A stretch of DNA of 64,000 nucleotides, taken from Caenorhabditis remanei. Lineage: Eukaryota; Nematoda; Chromadorea; Rhabditida; Rhabditidae. The notes under the pieces are model-generated. The model saw only the letters and a program-made list of their open reading frames with translations, made no database searches and was not told where the DNA came from. The stretch covers positions 10,354,001 to 10,418,000 of the forward strand of contig NC_071331.1 of NCBI RefSeq assembly GCF_010183535.1, written 5' to 3'. The position numbers were made by a program, and so were the translations under genes. Positions 50,197 through 59,266 of the stretch are shown one piece after another (positions within the stretch are counted from its first letter, which is position 1; each line of letters opens with the position of its first letter).

Positions 50197-52092
50197 TCAA
50201 GGTTCCGTGTTCATCTGCTCCGTCATTTTCCTCTCCATCGTCACCGTGTTATCGACAACTTGAAAGAATAGGAAAGTAGAGCAAATGGAGAGAACGGGGA
50301 GTACAAAAGTATAAATGTATAATGGGACAATAGGTGAGAAAAAGAAACAAGTCATACACGCGGCTGCGTGATACATTCGAGTTACTGCATAGGATTGAGC
50401 ACGTCTTTGCGGCAGGACGAGGGCGCAGATCACACTTCGGACACCATTGATACAACAATCACTTATTCCGCAGAAAAATGAGATGATGAAGATCAAAGGG
50501 TAGCTGAAAATGATAAGATCGAGAAATGCGTCAAATCACCGAAAATGCGTCAGTGTCGTTTTCCTTTGCGCATTTCCGGATACCATACCCCTGTTGAATC
50601 CAAATCGAATCCTGACTGGTTGGTCGCATTGGAGCTTCAAATGGGGTTGAAATATGGACCAGACCACAATATATACATACACTGAGTGCACCAATTACCA
50701 TAGTTGGTTTCAGCCCGAATCCCTTGATTCGTTTTGATAAAGCTGAGATCAGGAGACCCACTGAAAAAAAAGAGATCGAGAAATGCGCCAACATGTAGAG
50801 TGCTGACGCGATTCTCGTGACAAAACCCAACTCACTCAAAACCTCGCCGAGACCAGCCCCTAGACTGTAGATTGCAGGGATGTAGATCAAACTTGAATTG
50901 CTTTTTGTGAAATTCATCGCTGTTGGGAAAATGGCCAACCAGAAGGATACATTGAATCCTCCGAGAATTGTCAAGGGTAGAAGTTGCACAAGTTTTGGGG
51001 AGATTACTGTAGTGCAAGTGAGTTCTGAAAGACACGTGGTATCGGATCGAGAAATGCGTCAAGGTGAGTGACACTGACGCACTTTCGGTGCTTGACGCGT
51101 TTCTTGTGACTTACTCAAAGACTCCACAAATCCGTGTTTTTTCTCAGCGCTTTCCAGTGAGTTCTCCACACTTTTCGATGGCATCAAGGCGAATGTTACA
51201 ATGGCCAGCGCTGACATTCCAGAAAATGCGGCAGATAACATTCTTCTGAAATTAAAATTGTTTTGATCTACACAACTTTGTGTTGGCTTCTCACATCTCA
51301 TTATCACTATATCTCCGTTCATGTTGATGGAATGTTTCTTGCAAAGTGGAATTCTGGGTTACTGTAGGAATCGTGGGCACGGTGAAGGAGGTGATACCAG
51401 CGAGGATACCAGCACCAATCATTAAACTGGAAAATTTGAGATCGGAAAATGCGTCAATGCACCGAAAGTGCGCCAACTCACCAACAACATCCAACGGACC
51501 ACGAGATCGAGACATTCGACTCGATAGTCTCTCTTGTTGAGTGTTGTGACAAATAGTTTCCCATTCCCAAGTAGTAAACTGAATTATGAATTGTTTTTTT
51601 TTATCTACATTCAAAATTTTTTGACCTACATGATGTGCCAATACCCAGTAAAACAGCTGAGAAAAAGTAGAAGTAAATATTGAAAAATAGGAATCCGAGG
51701 GGGAACAGTGTGTAGGAGACTGCGGAGAAAATCAGCAAACTTTTGGAAGTGCTGATGTGAAGAATTGATGGGGCGAAGAGGCAAGTGGTCATGTAGGCGG
51801 CGAAGATCACGGCTTGGCTGGAAAATGGAGATCGAGAAATGCGTCAAGTCACCAAAAGCGCATCAAGTCACGAGAAGTGCGCCAAGGCTCTAAAAGCGCG
51901 TCAAGACACCAAAACCACGTCAACTCACCCATAATAACCAGCATACTGACTGACTTTCTCCGGATTCCTCTCATGAATCGAATGAATTACTGATTCCAGA
52001 ATGAAGGATTCAGAATCATAGCCGACCATAATGCATAGCTGACCAAAGCCCAGCATGGCAGCACACAGCAATTCAAAGTTTCGTTGCTTCAT
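50197..52092 (-). CDS. UNC-93-like major facilitator superfamily transporter (8 exons, 453 aa)
   Basis: Exons on the minus strand: 52092-51929, 51817-51630, 51578-51482, 51426-51295, 51245-51115, 51006-50836, 50760-50589, 50503-50197; 1362 nt, every phase joins. Start ATG is 6 nt after a TTTCCAG acceptor (likely SL site). N-terminal GQLCIMVGYDSESFILESV and SQYAGYYGQAVIFAAYM, then GIGTSFYYLGMGNYLSQHST across exons 2-3, match the UNC-93-like branch of the MFS. About 11-12 hydrophobic segments are visible, with a glycosylation-type NST loop near the first half's end. UNC-93 itself modulates a two-pore potassium channel in C. elegans muscle; the substrate or partner of this paralogue is unknown. 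Intron 6 (75 nt) has no stop and keeps frame. Five of the seven introns share a repeat. An alternative exon 6 acceptor upstream (TTTCAG) would meet a stop and was not used. Confidence 0.88.
50504..51928 (-). repeat. Shared TTGACGCATTTCTCGATC repeat in five introns of the transporter gene
   Basis: Introns 1 (51928-51818), 3 (51481-51427), 5 (51114-51007), 6 (50835-50761) and 7 (50588-50504) each carry TGACGCATTTCTCGATC or a close variant, 15-50 nt before the acceptor, plus diverged (t)tgacgc..ttt..gtga units. Introns 2 and 4 lack it. Three of the five also begin GTGAGTTG. Confidence 0.85.
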
Positions 52093-52724
52093 CTTTTTCT
52101 GGAAATTGGGAAAAACTTTCCTGATTTTCAAAAAAAAATGTTGTCTGAAATTTTTTTCAGTTTTTCAGGCAAAACTGAAAATGCAACGTGCAACGTCTCC
52201 ACACAAACTATGGTCAGTTTATAAACTTTCCTCTCTTTCTGTCCTTTCCCTCCCCTTAATTTGCATAACTCCTGTCCGAGACAAAAAATTCAAACTTGAT
52301 ATTTTGCACTGAGTATTCCAGCCATATGAGTGATATTATGCAATGTTACAGAAAAGTGATATTGAATTTGAATTATTCAAATTTTGAACTAAAAAAAGAG
52401 AATAAAATTGTATGGAACGGCACGTTGAACTTACGCACACGTATTGTCTGTCATTTTTGTTATTCTTCGTGAGGGTACTGTACCCAGTTTCAGACAAAGT
52501 CGAAAGCTATATCACTAGAAAGCTGAGGACGTGTGGATTCTGAATCTAGTTTTAGATTTTATTAAAAATAAATTTGAGATGAGTTACAGGGGGCAGACTC
52601 GGGTGTTCCTGATAGTAGCGACAACCAATAGCTCGACTGATCGATCCGATGGGAAAAGTACGCAAGAATTATCGAAATTTCACATTTGAAAATAAACAAT
52701 TCCATGGTAATAACGATTAGGTTA

Positions 52725-52732
52725 CTGTTTCA
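52725..52732 (+). promoter_or_regulatory. Ruby motif, 21U-RNA promoter 30
   Basis: Exact CTGTTTCA. TATT puts the U at 52772 (40 nt). Confidence 0.6.
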
Positions 52733-53632
52733 GAAATTTGAAAAATAAAAGGAACTCAACTTATTAAGTATTAGTCATCGGTTTTGACACACAAAAACCA
52801 GAAATCAAAAAGTATGTGCCACAAAACTAAAAAACATGAGAATTTTCATTTTCAGAAAATAAAACAAGAAAATAGAAATTAAGATCACCGATCTATCTGG
52901 GTTCTGAATTTATATGAGTTAATATTTCAGATTGGTTCTTTTTCAGAGATGTATTTTCTCATAAGGAAGATTTGAATAAAAACAGTTTCAGCTTGGTAGT
53001 AAATCTCAGGTCATTATACATGACTGATGCTCTTAGTTAGCGTGTTGACAAATAGAGTAGAATCTATGATTATCTGATGGGTAATGTTATTTAAGACAGT
53101 TTGACGTCTATCAAATTTTCACGGTTTTCAGAATTTATGAAATGAAGATTTGTTGTGCGACGATCAATGCATGACTATTCTACCTATCCATAGTTTTGAT
53201 TTTCCTGTTCGAGGAATTATTCGTTGTGAGTAACTATACATTTATAAAGTTGTAAGAACGCTTTATTAATTCTTGAACGAATCCTAGAGTTTTCAACATT
53301 TACCAAATAACAGAAACCGTTACAGTTCCATATTATTCACAATTCTTAATTTTCAATGATATAGATTGACGAGTGCCAACTTCGCCTTTATAGTAATAGT
53401 CTTCACAGTTCACGTCTGCCATTAGAATTATGATGGTAATCTGGAGAAAAAACGATTAAAAAGGAAAACCTCTACGAATTTTTTACGGCTTTCAGAAGTT
53501 ACCAAAAAAGGAATTGGTCAGCTGAGATCAGTTTTAAAAGCATAGATTCGAAAAGTATCTTCCTGATTTCTTTAAGAAATTAACTTTTTTTCAAAAATAT
53601 TTTTGGAAGTTTTTCAAATGTCAGAGAATTTA

Positions 53633-53640
53633 CTGTTTCA
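53633..53640 (+). promoter_or_regulatory. Ruby motif, 21U-RNA promoter 31
   Basis: Exact CTGTTTCA. TGAT puts the U at 53678 (38 nt). Confidence 0.6.
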
Positions 53641-53849
53641 TATTTTTGGTATAAACCGAGGAAAAAAAAGCAACTGATTCGATACCTACTTTCGCCAAGT
53701 TTTTTACGAAAGGTTCACAAAATATAACCCTTTTTTCCCTATAGATCTGAAAAGAAGAGCCGAATTAGAGTTTTTCTGTTTCTATAACTCAATGAAGCTT
53801 TCGAAGTAATGTTCGAAAACGTTTGTTCTGTCAAAGTATTGAAGAGTGA

Positions 53850-53857
53850 CTGTTTCA
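53850..53857 (+). promoter_or_regulatory. Ruby motif, 21U-RNA promoter 32
   Basis: Exact CTGTTTCA, about 217 bp after promoter 31. TAGT puts the U at 53896 (39 nt). Confidence 0.65.
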
Positions 53858-54122
53858 ATTGGATAGTAAATTGTTGTGTTTTTCGAATGAGGTAGTGCTG
53901 TTCGCATAAGCCCTCATTTTATTTTAAACGGTTCCCACAAATTAGGATTTGGCGATCTAAGAATAGTCATTCAATAATCGAAAGGTATCAAGCACTATTG
54001 TAGTTCGATTCAAACAATTGGCCTCTTTAGGGATGTCATTTGCAACACAAAACTAGGGAAAAACACACAATTTTTCGGAATATGAAGGATTCTGGAGGAA
54101 GCATCTCAAACAGTAGCCGTTA

Positions 54123-54130
54123 CTGTTTCA
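54123..54130 (+). promoter_or_regulatory. Ruby motif, 21U-RNA promoter 33
   Basis: Exact CTGTTTCA. TGAT puts the U at 54167 (37 nt). Last core before the retroelement-like segment. Confidence 0.6.
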
Positions 54131-55289
54131 GATTGATTTCAATTCTCATTTTTCTCATTAGATTGATTCGTCGATTAACTGTTACATCTTTGTTATTAAT
54201 CTCAAGTTTTTATTCATGGTGTAGTGCGGCTTTTCCACCATCAACAAGTCCAATTATGATGATAATCTGAAGGATAACGATGTTGAAATAAGAAAACCTT
54301 AACGAAATTTTTAGAATTTTCAGAAATTATCAAACAAGGATTTCTTCAAAATTATTGTTGACAAAAAATTATGTTTGAAAAAAAGAAATCTAAAAGAATC
54401 TTCCTGAAATCTAGATGAAATACACAAGAACTATAAAACTTATTATTATTGTTCTTACTGGAAAATTATTCGAAAACATCAACCGGGACTCCAGTTGCAT
54501 CAAATATAAGAAGTGAACCCGAAGCAGTCAAAACTTAGTTTATTACTGCTTCAGAGTTGTTGAGAGGGCAATGAAGGTAGCGGTCGGAGACTATTGCCTC
54601 TCAGAAGAAATATAAATCGTCCCAAAATAAAGTGTATGCGGCATGTTTGTAAGATAAGCAATGTTAGAAAGAACACAAAGTATCAGTGACCCGTTTATTG
54701 AACCTTCTTCTAGGAAAAATCCTCGAAGAATAACCAAAATAGAGAAAGGGTGATAAAAAAGAGAATAAAAGAGAGCGTCGTGTCCTGAGGAGAAGTTGAG
54801 TCGACGAAGACAGGAAGACGAACGCGGCGGGACTGAACGGCGGGAAAAAGAGACTAAAAGTCCCAAAAACCGGAAGAATAGAATTTAGCCTAAGCTCTCA
54901 AACTCGCGCCAGATTCTGATGGCACGGGAAAATATAGTGCTAACATCAGAATCTCCTCAACAACTCTCTCAAAGCGAAGACGGTCGGAGAAACGACCGTC
55001 GTCGGCGGGAAAACACGAACGAACTGAATTACTCTGGCCTAAAAAGGATAACATGAGCAATGACACGCGACGCGACCGCTCGCGAGTAACGACATAGGCG
55101 TCTACTTGCGAGAGAGCGTTACGGAAGAGAGAGTGTTGGGGTTATTGGAGCGCATTAGCTGAATTTGGAGTTTTAGAGAGGGAATTTGAATTATAATTAT
55201 TTATAATAATTTAGAATAATTAAATATAAACCAGATAACTGGAAATAACGATGATAATTGTAACATTGTTAATAAACAGATTGAATAAA

Positions 55290-55425
55290 AGGTAATTAAA
55301 GGCTCCGATGGTCCTAGTTTTGTGGGCAAAACCAGAGGGGACCGTCGGATTGCCTTTGGTAGCCAAGTAAGGGGGTACCCAAAGGGGGAACCTTGGCTAC
55401 ACTCCCGGGGGGAGGGGACGGCGGG
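55290..55425. repeat. Pair of strong imperfect hairpins
   Basis: CCGATGGTCC pairs with GGGACCGTCGG around GTTTTGTGGGCAAAAC (about 55298-55350). Next to it GGTAGCCAAG pairs with CTTGGCTAC around GGGGGTACCCAAAGGGGG (about 55360-55402). Confidence 0.6.
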
Positions 55426-55637
55426 CTCCTGCACTTCAGCAAGTTTTTACGCAGTTGATGAGCAAGTCTGTAGCTGTTTGCGAGAGAAGTATGCTCTCAC
55501 TCAGCCCGACGGCCACTACAAAACTACTGCATCGGCGGGATTTTCCTCAACCTCCAGTCTTGACTGGTGTAATTCAAAATCTGCATCATCGAGATTCTCG
55601 AGTTGATCGGTGTTTGGGTTCAGCCAAAGCTGTCGCA

Positions 55638-56870
55638 CGGCCGGCCGCGGCCGGCCGCGGCCGGCCGAGGTAGGGCCGCGGCCTCGGCCGGCCGCGAGAA
55701 GAAAAAAATGAAAAAGCCGCGGCCGGCCGCGGCCGAGGCCGCGGCTTTTTTTTCAAAGTTGCAAAACTTTGTCGTTTTTGAAAAAAGTTTTGCTGGTTTT
55801 TTGCTTTCTGGTACAAATCTGACAACCGGGGATCGATCCCCACTCGTGCCAAAACTTTTTTGTTTTTTGTTTTTGAGATTTTGGTACCAATCTGACAACC
55901 GGGGTTCGATCCCCACTCGTGCCAAAACTTTTTTGTTTTTTGTTTTTGACCTTCTGGTACCAATCTGACAACCGAGGTTCGATCCACACTCGTGCCAAAA
56001 CTTTTTTGTTTTTTGTTTTTGACATTTTAGTACCAATCTGACAATCATGGTTCAACCCTACTCGTGCAAAAACTTTTTTGTTTTTTGTTTTTGACATTTT
56101 GATGCCAATCTGACAATCATGGTTCAACCCCACTGGTGTCAAAGTTGTTTTTCATTTCATTTTTGGTTTTTGGTGAAAATCTGAAGACCAAAGTTGCCTT
56201 TTCGGAGAAGGACTGTTTTGAAAAAAAAACACTTGTAATCTATCTAAAAATGTTTTTTTTTTGTTTTGAAATGGTTTCAGAATGGTACCAAAAAGCAAGA
56301 AATGAAATGAAAAAAGGTTTGACACCGGAGGGGTCGAACCCTGGTGATCAGATTGTTACTAAAAAGTCGAAAACAAAAAACAAAAAAGTTTTGGCACGAG
56401 TTGGGATTGAACCCCGGTTGTCAGATTGGTACCAAAAAGTCGAAAACAAAAAACAAGAAAGTTTTGGCACGAGTTGGGATTGAACCCCGGTTGTCAGATT
56501 GGTACCAAAAAGTCAAAAACAAAAAACAAAAAAGTTTTGGCACGAGTTGGGATTGAACCCCGGTTGTCAGATTGGTACCAAAAAGTCAAAAACAAAAAAC
56601 AAAAAAGTTTTGCCACGAGGGGGGTCGAACCCTGGTTGTCAAATTTGTACCAAAAAGCCAAAAACAAAAAACAAAAAAGTTTTGCCACGAGGGGGGGTCG
56701 AACCCTGGTTGTCAGATTTGTACCAAAAAGCCAAAAGCATATCAAGTCATGTTTTCAGTTGATATGCTAGAAAGCCGCGGCCGGCCGCGGCTTTTTTGAG
56801 ATTTTTAAGAAAAAGCCGCGGCCGGCCGCGGCCCTTCACGGCCGGCCGCGGCTTCGGCCGGCCGCGATTT
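55638..56870. repeat. Inverted tandem arrays with tRNA B-box-like units between GC palindromes
   Basis: CCGCGGCCGGCCGCGG-type palindromes at 55638-55745 and 56774-56868 flank two arrays. On the left, five units of about 72 bp hold GGTTCGATCCC-like words (about 55829, 55903, 55976, 56049, 56120), each followed by CACTCGTGCC and TTTTTTG. On the right, six units hold the reverse complement (56331, 56403, 56476, 56549, 56622, 56695). The words match the T-arm/B box of a tRNA (GGTTCGANNCC), with a 3'-acceptor-like end, but no 5' half or D-arm is present, so these are not tRNA genes. Confidence 0.8.
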
Positions 56871-57013
56871 TCAACAGCCTTGGGTTCAGCGGTAGTGAAT
56901 AATTGAATAATTTTTGATAAGTTTTAGTAATAGCTTTTAGATTCTGTTATAGATTGGCTGATGTTGTGACTTTTCTGGCATATCTCATGTGTTTATCTTT
57001 TAGAACGGCGGGA

Positions 57014-58376
57014 GCTGGCAATTCTTTTAGACGATTGTTCTGTGCGTTATCTGTGCTATCCTCCGCTGCGGTATTTAGGCGGTTCAGTGGATTTTATTCC
57101 AGCGGAATCAGCTAACAGCATGCACGTGAATCTACACTGCCTAGCATTAGGCAATCTCATGGTGAAATTGTCCGTCACGTTCACACGGATGATGATTGCC
57201 GATGACCAATTGTATCTTTTTTAGAATCGTTTTTCAATGATGACCACCTGTCCAACGGCGGGACGCAATGGCGACAGCCGTTTTTTCCGTATGCTCTCTG
57301 GAAAGAAGATATCGATCAGATTTTTCGTACCAGTCAGATAGCTTGATGCGACTTATCCAGATGGGTTGTGTGATAACCTCTGTACTCGAGTGAAGAGTAT
57401 CTGATGTGTATACGTCGGCAAGAGGTACAAGCTTGACTTTATAGAATGTAAAGTCTTTTGATAACGGAGCAGTTTTCTTCTTGGACAGTTATGTTGTGGA
57501 ATCAATTGGGTTAATTAGTATGAATTTTTACAATTTTTACAATGTATCGATATAAGTGCTCCTTGAGTACTTTGTGATTTAAATTTTGTCAAATTTTGGA
57601 ACTCGATATCCGATGGGAATTATAGCTTTGAGATTCACAGCCTTTTTGATTCTCGTTGTTGCTGAGCAATCTAACTGTTTTATATCAATTGATTGATAAA
57701 TCAGACTTGGTGGGCTGTTTCATCGTATGGCTTGCCTATGATCGGATTTTTAGTATTTTATTGAACTTTGAACGTTGTTAGTACAATTTGAAATGATTTT
57801 ATGAGAGAATTATGTTGCTGTAAGGGTGGTAGTTGATGCCTACAGTCTTGACTGTTTCGGCGGGACTGGATCGAGCTTTATTATTCGAGCTCAATGGGCA
57901 GTTGCTGAGGTTAGACGACTGTTACTATCAACAATCATTGTTGTGTCAGCCAGTCCTTGTGATTTCGTAAAGGAATTTTGTATTGCTGAAAATGAAGTGA
58001 CAATTGGTGGTCTCTCACCCAAGACATTGTAGGCGTAACAGTCTGCCGCACAGTTGTCATGTGACGCACTGCTAGACATAGGCAAGATTCTTTCGGAAAA
58101 TTCGTTTCCGTCGTAAGCTGTCTAGGGATGACGATCACTCTGTCTGTGAAGGTGCTACGCAGAGCTCTCCCATACGGGTAGCAGCTCATTTGGGATGAGA
58201 CTCTTCCAATTGTTGTCATTACTTCATGCTGGATGTAAGCGATCACCAGATTAGTGAGATCGACATGTACAGTTTGACATTTTCAGCAACTTTGGAAGCA
58301 ACTTCTCTGTTTTTAGATGTTTACTTTGTTAGAATTTTGCTCTTCTCCCGAGTTTATCCATAAGTATTGTGACCAT

Positions 58377-58414
<38 letters not shown>

Positions 58415-59266
58415 CTGAGATGTTGTGTCTGTGAGCCATCGGCGGGAATAGTGAGCCTTGGTGACGGTTGTACGATCTTTGTAACGGAGTCTATGCCAGT
58501 GATCTTCCGAGTAGGAAAAGGTATCACGGTACTTGGACTAAACTTGAATCGAAAGCAATATACGCTTGTCAAGAACTTTTTTCATTCTTTTCCCGTGTTT
58601 TTATAGCACTTGGTCAATCATTGGATCATTGTGGAGCCTTGAACATCTATTTGGAAGACTTGGCTTGACCACGATCATGATGTACAGTGGATGCTTGGAA
58701 ATCGGAGAAGAGCTTTGGATACAATTTTATCGTTCTGGCTGATATTGTAGGATATTTGGACTGATTACTGTGTTTGTTTCAAGATCATGAGGTATAAGAG
58801 TTATTTAGTTGCTTTTTAGGAAGAGTGACAATTGAGCGCCCGATTCGACAGAGCCAGACGAGTTACTCACTCTGAGATCTCAATGTAGGCGTAAAGTGAT
58901 TGTAGTCACAATAAGGCATTAGCATTATACTCTTGTTAGAATTTCGATCTTGCGAAAAAGTTGGTAAACATCAGTGTGTCCAGTTTTATTGGATCCTCAG
59001 CTTTGGAACAGTTAGCTCGAGAAAACAAAAAACAAAAAACTATATATGTGTATATATATAGAAAAAAATTGAAAAATAAAAGAGCTTATTGGTTTGTTAG
59101 GTTAGTGATGGCTCCAACGGCGGGACGAGAACAGTTTTATCAGAAACGGAATTAGTAGAACAAGCAGGAAAATCTATCTTTATCAACTGATTTTAGTATT
59201 GCTGTTGGCAAGTCAGCTTATGACACAGAGTTCGGTACATTTGACTCTGTGCCTGCCGTAATGCCT
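57014..59266. other. Noncoding part of the retroelement-like segment
   Basis: Where a pol region would be expected downstream of the Gag ORF I find no reverse transcriptase, protease or integrase motifs. ORFs are all short. The stretch holds five copies of CGGCGGGA (57256-59125), the poly-T run and one stray CTGTTTCA at 57715. Confidence 0.55.
58378..58414 (+). repeat. Poly-T run, 37 nt
   Basis: Uninterrupted T run. Read on the minus strand it is A37, but no polyadenylation signal precedes it, so a retroposed tail is not proven. Confidence 0.9.

Larger units (their letters stand above)
52093..54540. other. Gene-free interval with a diverged duplication
   Basis: No supported gene. A block with TTATGATGGTAATCTG and then AATCTTCCTGA-like sequence at about 53410-53580 is repeated at 54245-54415, and weakly near 53100 and 53280. 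Four Ruby promoters lie here. Confidence 0.55.

Noticed and set aside
50531..50989. A 152-codon unspliced ORF in the transporter gene
   Set aside because: It runs through the open 75-nt intron and then past the exon 7 donor; the spliced model gives a continuous 453-aa transporter instead.
55829..56704. tRNA genes in the B-box-like units
   Set aside because: Only T-arm and acceptor-like 3' parts are present; there is no D-arm, anticodon arm or pairing 5' end.
55586..56770. Overlapping ORFs of 70-142 codons on both strands with LSDWYQK-like repeats
   Set aside because: They are translations of the inverted 72-bp arrays in several frames.
57715..57722. A further CTGTTTCA
   Set aside because: It lies alone in the retroelement-like segment, outside the dense cluster; one copy is compatible with chance.
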